This document shows positions 1-8,875 of a DNA stretch of 35,324 nt, piece after piece. Both the position numbers and the translations under genes were made by a program. The stretch covers positions 1-35,324 of the forward strand of contig WIXG01000587.1 of NCBI GenBank assembly GCA_009869945.1, given 5' to 3'. Each line of letters starts with the position of its first letter. Positions within the stretch are counted from its first letter, which is position 1. This DNA is from Mesaphorura yosii. Taxonomy: Eukaryota > Arthropoda > Collembola > Poduromorpha > Tullbergiidae. Under the pieces are notes generated by a model. The model was not told the origin of the DNA. It was given only the letters and a program-made list of their open reading frames with translations, and did not search any database.

Positions 1-16
1 CCCCCCCCCCCCCCCC
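1..16. repeat. Poly-C run at window start
   Basis: Sixteen consecutive C residues open the window directly before the 5' region of the first gene. A run like this at a sequence edge is more likely low-complexity sequence or an assembly edge than a functional element. Confidence 0.6.
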
Positions 17-73
17 GAATGTCAATCTTAATTTTCAGTTTGTCGATCAAGTCAATTCAATTTTGAGTTGAAA

Positions 74-580
74 ATGGCTCGCTGGTCAATTTCTCTGCTG
101 TCAGCTCTGGTTTGCGTAGCAACCTTGGCCTTGGCTTCTGTCGCCGCCGTCCACGAAGACCAGCTTCGAGGGCAGGTGCTCGAGCTCCGTCGAGACCTTC
201 TCAGGAGCAGCAGCGTCGGAGCCGGAAGCGAGTGGAAGACCGCCCGACGCGCACGCGCGTTCAGCAGCAGTAGCAGCAACCTAAATTGCTTCTCGGGGAA
301 AGTCTACGGGGTGACAATCAACACGGTCGAGGAAGGCGGGATCTGTCTTCTGGCCACCGACTCGTTTTGCTACCCGCAGTACTCGGAGAGCACGCCGGAG
401 GATGCGTGCCAGAGCGGAACCTCTTGCACATATCACGCGGATGGAAGCGAGTGCACCGAAGAAAAGATTTTGGAGGAGCTCAAGACAAAGTATTTGGGAG
501 GAAGAAGCGATGTGACCAAAGACGAGGTCTACAAGGCGGTCATGCAAATGTTCCGGGACGGCGTTTGCACCTGCAGCTAA
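74..580 (+). CDS. Small secreted 8-cysteine protein, copy 1 (family not recognised)
   Basis: 168 aa, single exon. The first real ATG is at 74; the in-frame extension upstream begins at a TTG. Residues 1 to about 27 form a signal peptide (hydrophobic LLSALVCVATLALASVAA), followed by a charged, Ser-rich spacer and a C-terminal domain with eight cysteines. The 3' half contains CQSGTSC, a DGSECT motif and ends in FRDGVCTC. A downstream gene (1761-2342) shares the signal peptide / spacer / 8-Cys layout, the CxxGTSCxYxxDGSECT block and the FRDGVCTC ending, so the two are paralogs. An AATAAA signal lies about 65 nt after the stop. The even cysteine number suggests disulfide bonding and extracellular function; I do not recognise the family and assign no activity. 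A secreted binding, defence or glandular protein are all possible. Confidence 0.8.
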   Translation: MARWSISLLSALVCVATLALASVAAVHEDQLRGQVLELRRDLLRSSSVGAGSEWKTARRARAFSSSSSNLNCFSGKVYGVTINTVEEGGICLLATDSFCYPQYSESTPEDACQSGTSCTYHADGSECTEEKILEELKTKYLGGRSDVTKDEVYKAVMQMFRDGVCTCS

Positions 581-645
581 TCTTTTAATGCCTTTAATGC
601 GATCGCTTGTCTTTTTGGACTGTCTGCTGATTGAAGTTGTGGCTG

Positions 646-651
646 AATAAA
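646..651 (+). terminator. Poly(A) signal of 8-Cys gene 1
   Basis: AATAAA, about 65 nt downstream of the stop at 580, correct strand and distance for 3' end formation. Confidence 0.7.
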
Positions 652-1075
652 ACTAAAACATGTGCTTTGTGTCATGCTTTGAAATTACAGGTTTAGTCGG
701 GCCTTAATCGCATATTGCAGGAATTGACTTGGTACGTTCTTCACCTGTTCCGATGAAAATGATCGTCCATGTATTTGTTCTTTTACGTACGCATCTCCCT
801 TTGCTATTTACTACATTCACTAAACGTAACTAGCTAAAATCATTATTTCATTAGCACCGGCACAGATTTTGACCGCTTGATACTGTCCCATCAGCACTCT
901 ACAGCTTCGAACGCGTTAGCGCTGCTGGTGCTAATTGTCAGTACGTCACGTAGAAATGTTGAGCTCTGGAGAAATCTCAAATCGGCGACTGGACCGAAGG
1001 TGCTAATTTAATGTACGAACTTAATGAAACTGATACTGTACGTGTACGCTGGTGACGATGATGGTAATGATGTGG
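652..1075. other. Intergenic, no gene seen
   Basis: No convincing coding sequence or RNA gene. A 12-mer, TTGAGCTCTGGA (about 959), recurs near 1424 upstream of the next paralog. This fits an old segmental duplication of the flanks of this small family. Confidence 0.5.
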
Positions 1076-1083
1076 TATAAAAG
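1076..1083 (+). promoter_or_regulatory. TATA box in front of the 8-Cys remnant
   Basis: TATAAAAG, a strong core-promoter match, followed at once by a near-perfect inverted repeat (AAGCGGA, one base, TCCGCTT, 1081-1095). No usable ATG follows, so it appears to be the promoter of a gene that has lost its 5' coding part, or a transcribed remnant. Confidence 0.4.
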
Positions 1084-1101
1084 CGGAATCCGCTTCAGGC
1101 T

Positions 1102-1212
1102 AGGGCCGTGCTGCAAGGAAACATCAACAGTAACCAGACGGAGGAGCAGAGGGACAGAACCGTCGATCAATTGCTCCGAGACAGAGTTTGCACCTGCGGA
1201 AAGTCGTGCTGA
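1102..1212 (+). pseudogene. Terminal-exon remnant of a third 8-Cys family member
   Basis: Reading the frame that ends at TGA 1210-1212 gives a stretch finishing LLRDRVCTCGKSC. This matches the FRDGVCTC C-terminus of the two flanking 8-Cys genes, preceded by a similar acidic/polar helix-like segment. The open frame starts only after a TAA at 1078-1080 and has no ATG, signal peptide or upstream cysteine block. It is therefore either a truncated pseudogene or a last exon whose other exons are lost. AATAAA is present shortly downstream (about 1239). Confidence 0.55.
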
Positions 1213-1584
1213 GCACGCATTTTCCATCATCATACGAATAAATTAAAGTAGTAGGAGCAAATTTGCAGTTGGCAATTACACCTAACAAGTCAGGTTGCCA
1301 ATTCCTAACAAATAATAACAAATCTTGGAGTTAGCACTTTGCATGTGTTATAAATTACATCCGTCATCATTACATCATCGGTCTTAAACGATTTCAGACA
1401 CAAAAGAGCATTTCCAAATCGATTTGAGCTCTGGAAACGCTGAACTGCGTGGCCCGTAGCTGACAGACAAAAGAATTTGTTATTACTTGCTAATTGGTAA
1501 TTAACATATGACGGCGACAGCGATGACCAACCTGATAATCATGCAAGTGCGCACTTTGTACGTTTGTACGCAGATCGGAGAAGG
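1213..1584. other. Intergenic, no gene seen
   Basis: AT-rich sequence between the remnant and the second 8-Cys gene. It contains a repeat of the TTGAGCTCTGGA word seen at 959 and nothing else I can support. Confidence 0.45.
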
Positions 1585-1592
1585 TATTAAAA
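1585..1592 (+). promoter_or_regulatory. TATA-like box of 8-Cys gene 2
   Basis: TATTAAAA, about 175 nt upstream of the ATG at 1761. A CCAGTTT element about 20-30 nt downstream could be the initiator, giving a 5' UTR of about 145 nt. Moderate support only. Confidence 0.35.
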
Positions 1593-1760
1593 ACCGGCAC
1601 CTGTCCAGTTTGGGCTGTCAATACAAAACAAGACAACAATCAAACACATCGCATCACATCACAAACAGAGTTGTAGTAAGCATCGCATTCATACAGATAC
1701 AAGTTGCAGGTTTCCTTCTTTCAAAAGTCCCTGCCTTTGCCTTTTGCCAGTAGCACCAGG

Positions 1761-2342
1761 ATGTATTTGATTAAGATCAGTGTTATCTTTTTTGCACTGC
1801 TGCTCGTCGATATGGCTTTTGTCCATGCGAATCCGGCTCCAGCTGAAGAGATCCTTGATTGGATGGTGGAGTGGAGGAAGGACAGAAGCGAGGAGCAAGG
1901 CCAAATCAGCAAGGATACCGACCCCGAGTCGGGTTGTGGGTCGTACACTCTCGTCAATGGAGTCAACTTTGAATTCGAGCTGGACGTCAACGCTGGCGGT
2001 GTCGCGGGAGTGTGTCGCCTGAAGAATGGCTCGATTTGTTTACCACCTGAGATGGCGAAGGACGTTATGGTGGGTTTGCGTTTGGGACGAGTCGGTCCTA
2101 CTGACAACGAAGGAGACGACGGCAACGACAAAAACGCCGATGACGATGGCAACGAGCTGGCCTGCCCAACTGGAACCTCGTGCCAGTACTACAAGGATGG
2201 ATCGGAGTGCACCTTCTACAAAATTATGAAGGAGCTCGTCATCGCAAACCGGTACCGTTCGGCTCGTAGGCAACCGTCGCCGGAGGAGATTGGCCAGGCC
2301 CTTCATGACCTTTTCAGGGACGGAGTTTGCACGTGCGCTTGA
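1761..2342 (+). CDS. Small secreted 8-cysteine protein, copy 2 (family not recognised)
   Basis: 193 aa, single exon. The ATG at 1761 is chosen because the in-frame region upstream starts only at non-ATG codons and the ATG is followed by a clean signal peptide (MYLIKISVIFFALLLVDMAFVHA, cleavage near residue 23). A helical acidic spacer follows, then eight cysteines. The spacing C-x7-C, C-x5-C and C-x8-C is the same as in the paralog at 74-580. An insertion rich in Asp, Asn and Gly (about residues 115-132) lies between the third and fourth cysteines and is absent from copy 1. The C-terminus is FRDGVCTCA. Function unknown; secreted and probably disulfide-stabilised. Confidence 0.8.
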   Translation: MYLIKISVIFFALLLVDMAFVHANPAPAEEILDWMVEWRKDRSEEQGQISKDTDPESGCGSYTLVNGVNFEFELDVNAGGVAGVCRLKNGSICLPPEMAKDVMVGLRLGRVGPTDNEGDDGNDKNADDDGNELACPTGTSCQYYKDGSECTFYKIMKELVIANRYRSARRQPSPEEIGQALHDLFRDGVCTCA

Positions 2343-3064
2343 GAATTTATTGTTTGACGCACGCGTACGCTGTATTGCCGTGTAATTTCGTACTGGCTAT
2401 TTTCGTGATTAAAAGGATTATCCTTGAACTTTGGAGGCAAGGGCACACGGGGACGTTTAAAATGCAAAACCTCCACAACTTATTAGCAGCGTTCATTAAC
2501 CAACCGCTAATTCAACGGCCAAATCACAATCAGCTGCTTGGCGCGTGCTTGGCAAATGAATATGAATAAGAATTCTGAGAAATCGGACAGAACCGGCGTT
2601 AATTAATTAGCATATCATCATGCACTCAGCACCCACTTACGTATTGAATTGACATACTGGCGATTGAAAAATTATGAGTTGGGGAGGGGGGGGGGGGCAC
2701 CGCAGGAGCAACTTGCATACTAAAGATACGAAATCGCTAAACGAGGCTTAATTTTCCGAAAGCTGGCATGGAATGGATTTCATTTTCATTTCATTTCCTT
2801 CCTCTTAAAATTGAAAGTCAGCTGGCAAATTAAAGTTCGCTGCTTGAATGATTAAGGATGTGGTTATTAGTAAGTTCCAACCCAGCAAGGAAGTTTACAA
2901 CTTCCAAGAGCAGGAAACGCCAACACCGGTTCAATGGCTTAGTCATTAGTCGCACGACTGACCTGTCGCAATACGAAGCACAAATTGCCAATTACTAATC
3001 AGAGTAAACAACGAACTCCGCCGGCGCGCCGCCAATCAGCCATCAGGTATTCACCACTCTCACA
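2343..3064. other. Intergenic; contains a poly-G run at 2686-2697
   Basis: No coding sequence found. A run of 12 G interrupts AT-rich sequence. A CCAAT word sits at about 3030 in a GC-rich patch (GGCGCGCC) and may belong to the promoter of the gene at 3065. Confidence 0.45.
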
Positions 3065-3436
3065 ATGAAGATTCTGCTCTGCTTGTTCGTGACCCTTCTG
3101 GCTCTTTCTGGCTCTTCATGGGTCAAAGCGCAAGGGCAAGAAGACGACGTCGACGTCGCACTCGTCGATTCTGATGACGAGGCGGCGCGCGGAGCTCCGA
3201 ACGACGACGGCTTCATCGTCGACAATTCGGTTGACGGTGGCGGCGAAGAGAGTGAACATGAACAGGTGGATGGAGCCTTCCTCCAGAATCAGCAGCAGCA
3301 GCAGGTGGAGGGCGCCAAGCGTAAGCGCCACGTCGGAACTTATCCTCACCGTCATCCGCATCCACCCCCTCCTCCTCGCTACCACAAGCCTCGACGGGGC
3401 CATCGTCAGCGAAGACCAGTCTACTTCACAGGCTAA
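3065..3436 (+). CDS. Prepro-peptide with cationic Pro/His/Arg-rich C-terminus; candidate proline-rich antimicrobial peptide
   Basis: 123 aa, single exon, ATG 3065. Residues 1 to about 22 are a signal peptide (MKILLCLFVTLLALSGSSWV). Residues 23-84 are a strongly acidic pro-region (many D/E, then a short Q run). Residues 85-88, KRKR, are a furin-type cleavage site. Residues 89-123 are a 35-residue tail with 9 Pro, 7 Arg, 6 His and 1 Lys, no acidic residue and no Cys, ending in Gly, which could serve for amidation. A signal peptide, acidic pro-piece, basic processing site and Pro/Arg-rich peptide is the layout of arthropod proline-rich antimicrobial precursors (drosocin, apidaecin and arasin classes). 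That match is of architecture, not recognised homology. A metal-binding or cuticle-associated His-rich peptide is the main alternative. A broken copy lies at 8414-8719. Confidence 0.7.
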   Translation: MKILLCLFVTLLALSGSSWVKAQGQEDDVDVALVDSDDEAARGAPNDDGFIVDNSVDGGGEESEHEQVDGAFLQNQQQQQVEGAKRKRHVGTYPHRHPHPPPPPRYHKPRRGHRQRRPVYFTG

Positions 3437-3931
3437 GAATCCCGCAAATCATCACCGTGCTTGTCTACCAATAAAAATTTGCTTTTATGATAATTAAAGA
3501 CCAGTTCACATCATTTGCATGGTTTATGTGATACATTAAAATAAAGTGAGGGATACATGCAAAGCGTTTAGCAAAGCCGGTAGTTGATACAAATCACCCA
3601 TCCGAATGTAATCACGGGACTTGAATGTTAAGGCGAGTTAATTTGATCATTTTGTCGACCGCATATCAGAACTGGGTTTAAGGTCATTATGGAGCTTATC
3701 AAGCTTCACTTAGCACAGTGGAATTAGTTTGTCTACTCGAATAATTAACGGAATAAAATATAAAAATAAGTTAAAGCCTACCAACGCAATGTTTCTAACC
3801 GGTGCACAAACCAAGGTAAAAATCAATGGACTGGCTCCGGGTAAGTTTAGGTGCTTTTCATTCATTGGATAATCCCCGGACTCAAAATTGTAAGGTCTTC
3901 TTCCGCTTCTTGGCAATCGTACAACTGACAT
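3437..3931. other. Convergent intergenic, no gene seen
   Basis: Sequence between the 3' ends of the prepro-peptide gene (+) and the NB-ARC gene (-). No ORF here shows protein-like composition. Confidence 0.45.
3470..3475 (+). terminator. Poly(A) signal of the prepro-peptide gene
   Basis: AATAAA about 35 nt after the stop; a similar 3' UTR (TTTTATGATAATTAAAGAC) is recognisable behind the broken copy near 8697. Confidence 0.6.
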
Positions 3932-6900
3932 TCATGGACAGTCGTCACATTGGGATTTGGAATGGAGGAGTTGGAGTTCTTCAAAGTACTCCTGGGTGAC
4001 TGGATGATCTTCCCCAAGCACCTCCTTCCGCGCATGCCATACGCTTTGCAACACCCTCAGCCCTTCTTCCCTTCGTCCCATCCTGATCAAAGTCCCACCA
4101 AGGTTGTGTCGAATCAAGAGTGTGATTGGGCTCATCTCTCCGTTCTTAGTCAATCTGGCTTGGTACACTTCTTCATAAATAGCAAGCGCCTCATCATACC
4201 TCCCCATGGATCTCAAAGTGAGTGCAATATTCCCACGAATGGTGAGCACCAGCTTGTCATGGACACCCAGAATAAGCGACTGTGCCTCGTGCAAACCAGT
4301 TAGAATGTCCAAGGCTTCATCATGCCTCTGAAGCCCGTTTAGGGTGTACGCCATGTTCTGAAGTATCATCGCGTGCAGGGGGTGAGAGCGGCCCAGCCCA
4401 CCTTCTACTTTCGTGAGCGTCTCCTCGTGAATGGCTAGTGACTCCTCGAACCGTCCCGTTTTACTCAACATCACTGCATGTATGTTTTTTGAATAGAGGA
4501 CGTCATGGTGGTTAGGCCCTAGCATGAGGGCCCGACGTTGGATGACGTCCTGCAGGACAACAAAACCGTCTTCATAACGACCAAGGGAAAATAGATTTCC
4601 TGCCATTGAGCCCTTCGATCCGAGTGTATCTGGGTGGTCAGGTCCCAACACATGTACCCTCGCTTCATGCACGGCACAGTGGATCAGGTACGCATCACTG
4701 ACCTGACCAAGGTCCTCCAACATATTTGCAATATTTTTACGTGTTGTGAGCACGTCAGGATGGAGTTCACCTTGCTGCTCTCGCTGAAGTTCATATATTC
4801 CCAGCAGGATCTCCAGTGCGTCTCTTGAACGGCCCTGCCTACTCAGAATCAGAGACTTGTTGTTGAGAACGATCAGTGTGGAAGGATGCAAGCTTCCCAA
4901 CGTCTTTTTCTTCAAATCATGTACTACCTCACACTCTTGCAATGCCTCTGCATACTTGCCAGCTCTCATGAGTGCAACAGAACGTTCTTGTCTCGTCTCA
5001 GCCACATCCACACTTTCAGGACCCAACAAACTGGTTTTTGCTTCAATGACTTGACTGAAGAGATCAACAGACTTCTCATACTCACCATGTTTATGCAGGA
5101 TATCTCCCAAATGGTCCAACATGCCAATAGATGCTGTGTGGTCTGGTCCTAGTGTTTCTTTGAGTACGTTCACTGCATACGCTGCGAAGGAGTGCGCTTC
5201 TTCGTAACGAATGGCGGCTTGGAGGACGGCAAAGATGCGTCCGGGTATGTTTGGATATTTCTTCACAAGTGGGCGGCACCCATTGTTGAGTGAGGTGATG
5301 GTGGCGTGCATCCAAGTCTTACGTACATGTAGAACATTTTCTCCACTGTAGCCACACGAGTCTGAAGAGTCAAAGGTACCAAGAAGTGTGTCCAAATATT
5401 TATGCTGGAGTGACTCGGTACAAAGTGATATTCGGATGACCTCTTGAACAAGGCGATGAATGCTAATCTCTGCGTATCGCATATGAAACATTGAGTACCG
5501 ATTTATGAGATGTAGGGCGTTGTCAAAGCTGATGCTGTTGGATTCGGAGTCGTCATGTTTCGCAGATTTCACTTGACACCAAGAAAGGATCCATTCACAA
5601 AAGTGTTCCTGGGCTTCTTCACCCCTTGTGTGGTGTGAGGAATGCATTGTTTTCCAGTGCTTCATAAACATCAGAAACGTGCCACGTAAGAAATCAACAC
5701 GGATTGAGTCCGGTGCCAAAAGTGAGCTGATGTTAAGCACTGTTTCTGCAACGGACCCCACCACACCATTCTCCCGTATTTTGAGCAGGGTCAGGTTCCA
5801 TGTTAGAAATGCACTCTTCGTATACGAGTGTGTGTTCTTCACTTCAGGGTAGTAGTCCAAGAGATGTTGGGTTTGAGACTGGTACAGGCGAAGGTAATCC
5901 CCGATCCCAAATCCTCGGTTGTTCAATTCAAGTTCCAGTTCATTCTGATAGGAAATGTAAGACACTGCTTGGTTGAGGGCAAGGGGAAAACACTGGAAGA
6001 CTTTGCAAAGTTCCAGTGCGAGACCCGCGTCGAATGGCGGGCACCCATTGTCGCCGTCTTGGTGCAGAGAAGTCCGTACAAACTCCACAGCCGCCTCCGT
6101 CGTGAGTACGTCCAAAAGTAGCCGGTTGGACCCGGCCAACAACTTCTTATTCCTGGATGTGAACAAAATGAAAGGTCGGCGCAGACCTGGTGCGAGCCTC
6201 GTCACGGCATCCACGAGCTCTTCCACAAGTCCCCTGAACTCATCCACATTGTCTACGATGAGTAGTGAGTCCCTTTGCCCGAGCACTGTGAAGATATCCA
6301 CGACAAGGTCAGAGAAGGGTCGTTCATCTCCTGCACGGTCGAGGAGCGGTGCTTGTACCAGGGTATGTTCCGCTAGCCGCTTGATACTCGCACTGATGGA
6401 GCCACCATTCTCTCCACGAACCCACAAGCAATGTGTGTACATGTTCTTGTACGCACTGTACGCGAACTTACGTGCCAGCTCTGTCTTACCCACACCACCC
6501 AAGCCGCAGACGACCGTCACTTTTTGCCTGTCAACTAAACTCAGCTGCTCCGCTCGGTACTCATCAAGCTGAGCGAGTTCCGACTCACGTCCACAAAAAT
6601 TCTCTACAGCTTCTTTGATATCAAACCAGACTTGACCATGAAGCTTGACATCTGCGTCCAGCCGCCGGAGTTCGGCGCCTGTGAGCTCCGACTCGAGTGT
6701 CAGAGCAACGTGTTCATTCTTAGAGTAATGAAGGGCTTCGACAAGTCGTTCAAAGGCGTCAGGTCCTTTCCGAGTACAGGTCAAGTAGAGTGACTCACAT
6801 TTGCCAACTGTTGTGATGGAATTTTCCTGTAAAAAAAATTGTGTTCTCGTTACTCACATTGCCATAGAAAAGTTTTCTGCAAATAAATTCACGTACAATG

Positions 6901-7028
6901 GTTTCAAGCTCAGTGACTGAAATCACACCCTTGGAAACAAGTGAGACCAACAGTGGAGTAAGGTTCCCAGTGCTCTCTGTGAGGGTATCCAGCCGATATA
7001 ATATACGTGCCCTGTGTTTAGGATCCAT
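3932..7028 (-). CDS. CARD / NB-ARC / TPR protein (Apaf-1-like or NLR-like sensor)
   Basis: Two exons: 7028-6897 (44 aa) and 6826-3932, intron 70 nt (GTACGT ... TTTTTTTTACAG), total 1008 aa. The phase-0 join rebuilds a full CARD-like domain, residues about 1-90. Its start (MDPKHRARILYRLDTLTES) and its ending (RKGPDAFERLVEAL) both match the CARD pattern of Apaf-1 and caspases, with the expected spacing. NB-ARC features follow: P-loop GLGGVGKT at about 152-159, Walker B LLIVDNVD at 232-239, TSR sensor at 267-269, a GLPL-like FPLAL at 324-328, and HRLVQ in the MHD position at about 501-505. From about 600 to the end there are nine 42-residue TPRs with LGPDHP-type linkers, as in kinesin light chain. 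Apaf-1 normally carries WD40 repeats here. The predicted role is a cytosolic nucleotide-switched sensor that oligomerises and recruits CARD partners; the ligand is unknown. The intron argues against bacterial contamination. Confidence 0.82.
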
Positions 7029-7251
7029 TCTGAATTGTGTGCAGACGGTAGACAGTCCCGATAGGTCTACTCCCGGCGTACAAACTCTGCCGTTTGTGTA
7101 CTCACCAATTCAACAGCCATACGACAAATTGTCAACGAATGACTTTCAATGAAGCAACTAGTAATACTTTTGCTTTGGTGTGACGGTCTGATAAAGCAGA
7201 TAGCTTATCATGTAATGCATGAGTGATTCACACATTTTTACTGGAATTGAA

Positions 7252-7257
7252 TTTATT
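7252..7257 (-). terminator. Poly(A) signal overlapping a stop codon
   Basis: TTTATT on the plus strand, AATAAA on the minus strand. The TAA stop of the Cys-rich segment lies inside the hexamer. Confidence 0.4.
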
Positions 7258-7489
7258 GCACAACGTTCACAGTATATGGCGATGAATTCGCCCCTCTCCG
7301 TCCTATTATTTCAGGAGGAGTGATGATATCAATTACACAATCATCCCCAATACTTTCAAACATGTAAGGCGCTCGACATTGAAGACATTGCCCATTTGGA
7401 CCTTCAGCACACGACATGCCCTCAGCCCCTTTATCAAGAGCATGTGCATGGCGACATAGTTTACGGGGGAAGGTTGCACGTGTATTGAG
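7253..7489 (-). CDS. Possible Cys-rich terminal coding segment (partial, unrecognised)
   Basis: An open frame of 79 codons between a TAA at 7490-7492 and a TAA at 7253-7255 that is itself part of an AATAAA. It encodes five cysteines in a short span (LCRH..., MSCAEGPNGQCLQCRAP, DDCVID). Composition is protein-like and the 3' end looks like a real gene end. It has no N-terminal ATG except an internal one at 7417. It is in the same frame as the last piece of the degenerate membrane gene just upstream, so it could be that gene's terminal part or a separate lost exon. Confidence 0.3.
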   Translation of the reverse strand, partial: LNTRATFPRKLCRHAHALDKGAEGMSCAEGPNGQCLQCRAPYMFESIGDDCVIDIITPPEIIGRRGANSSPYTVNVVQ

Positions 7490-8413
7490 TTACGAAACAA
7501 GAGGGTAAGTCACCATGACGTAGAGCATGCAGATAGCGAGAATGTCTCCCATCGTGAAGGCGATGGAGGCTGGGAGGTAGGCATGGTAATGAACAAAGAC
7601 GTACAGCTCCAACACCGACACGGCAACCATCGCTGCCTGAAAGACAGCGAGATACGTTGACGAAAAACACAGGTTGAATTCTGAATTCAGGGGTTGCCAA
7701 ACTCCTGCAGGCGGATCCGGAGGTGTCTGGGGTGAGGGCCACAGCTGCGGCTCACAACGGAGGATGCACTGTACCAAAAACAAGTAATTGGAAGAAGGTT
7801 CAGGAGGAGGAAGACGAATGCCGTCAGATTGCTTAAGAATTCTTGCACGGCGAAGGGGAAGAGGATCGTGGGCACGGGCCTGCTGCTGTCGCAGGAGTCG
7901 CACCCGTCAAGGGATACAAGAAGTGGAAAGGGGTACCAAGGCTGGGAACAGTTGTCGACAAAGAATTTCGCCATCGAAGTCGCATGCATGAGGGCAGACT
8001 CCTTGCTACCCTGAAGCAGAATCACATCCTTGGGCCATCTCATCTTCCGCCCCCTGGAGGTGCCCATTGCCATCGCGGGCTCCTTCCCGTGCCCTTGCCA
8101 TGCTTGGCCACATGCCTCGAACCTCCTCATGTAAATAAAAAGGTGGATAACGGCGGAGGCGGCTAGATCCCGCTGAAGGAGGTTGAACACCCCGCACGCC
8201 AAGGGGACGGAGTAGCTCAGGATCCATTGCAGATGAAGCACCCGAAACTGGAGCAGTGTGATACTGGAGGTGGTGTCGAACGAGGAGGAAGACCCCGTAA
8301 ACACTCATAGTGGCGAGGAGAAATGGCGTTGGGGAGACGGCGGAGGCCATGAAGGGGGACCAGCAGCCCCGCGCTCGTGAACGGGTGGACCGTGAAGGCC
8401 AAGTTGAGCAGTG
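7490..8413 (-). pseudogene. Degenerate multi-pass membrane protein gene
   Basis: Three successive minus-strand frames each encode hydrophobic, membrane-like segments that would have to be joined. The first (8410-8280) contains FLLATMSVYGVFLLV. The second (8304-7780) contains WILSYSVPLACGVF and LTAFVFLLLNLLPITCFW. The third (7903-7490) contains STYLAVFQAAMVAVSVLELYVFV and IAFTMGDILAICMLYVM. I tested plausible GT-AG introns between the frames and found none that keeps phase, so frameshift decay is likelier than splicing. The 5' end stops abruptly at about 8413, where the copy of the prepro-peptide gene begins. At least five membrane segments make a receptor or transporter origin plausible. The C-terminus does not match the gustatory receptors at 31-35 kb. 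Confidence 0.45.
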
Positions 8414-8719
8414 TTCAGATTCCGATGACGATGTGATTGGTGCTCCGATCGAATATGCGACACTTCCCTCGTAGATAACTCGGTTGACGGTCAGTGACGG
8501 CGGTAGTGAAGAGGATGAACAGGTCGATGGAGCCTTCGTCCAGAATCAGCGGGTCGAGGGTTCCAAACGCCACGTCGCAGCGTGTCCTCGCCGGCATCCG
8601 CCTCCTCGCTACCAAAAGCCTCGACGGGGCCTGGCCACCGTCAGCGAACGCCAGTCTACTTCACACGCGTCTGTGCTGGCCGGCCACTAAATTGTTTTTA
8701 TGGTAATTAAAGACTGTCA
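8414..8719 (+). pseudogene. Broken copy of the Pro/His/Arg-rich prepro-peptide gene
   Basis: Nucleotide similarity to 3160-3510 runs from the acidic pro-region (GATTCCGATGACGATG) through EQVDGAF, the basic processing site, the Pro/Arg-rich peptide and into the 3' UTR (TTTTATGGTAATTAAAGAC). The signal-peptide part is missing. Stops and indels break the pro-region, the Q run is reduced, and a 5-nt insertion in the peptide-coding part shifts the frame before its end. Because 3' UTR is included, this is a DNA-level duplication rather than an obvious retrocopy. A short ORF remains (8484-8690) but lacks a signal peptide, so production of a secreted peptide is unlikely. Confidence 0.75.
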
Positions 8720-8875
8720 GTTGTGTACTCTTTTGCCTTTCTGTGAAATGCTGACTGGCCCCAACAAAAATGAGTCGAGTTCTTGCCAGCATCAGCTACG
8801 AATTCGAATTCATGGGCCCGCCCGCTCCGAAATAAAGTCGTTCGTAATAAAATTTTAAAAGCCACGCCGGCCGTC

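Noticed and set aside
3710..3931. 73-codon minus-strand ORF directly downstream of the NB-ARC gene
   Set aside because: It is behind the NB-ARC stop codon in 3' flank sequence and shows no protein-like features.
5973..6572. 199-codon plus-strand ORF opposite the NB-ARC region
   Set aside because: Antisense shadow of a conserved coding exon; Ser/Arg-rich with no recognisable domain.
3932..6784. NB-ARC-TPR ORF as bacterial contamination or a recent bacterial transfer
   Set aside because: It is joined in phase, via an intron with good splice sites, to a 44-codon CARD exon, and it sits among intron-bearing arthropod genes.
6827..6857. A 31-nt intron starting at GTGAGT (6857) in the NB-ARC gene
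   Set aside because: It is phase-compatible but implausibly short and would insert about 12 extra residues in the CARD. The GTACGT donor at 6896 gives the expected CARD spacing.
7788..8166. Plus-strand ORFs rich in Arg/Gly/Pro across the membrane-gene remnant
   Set aside because: They are antisense shadows of the hydrophobic minus-strand frames.
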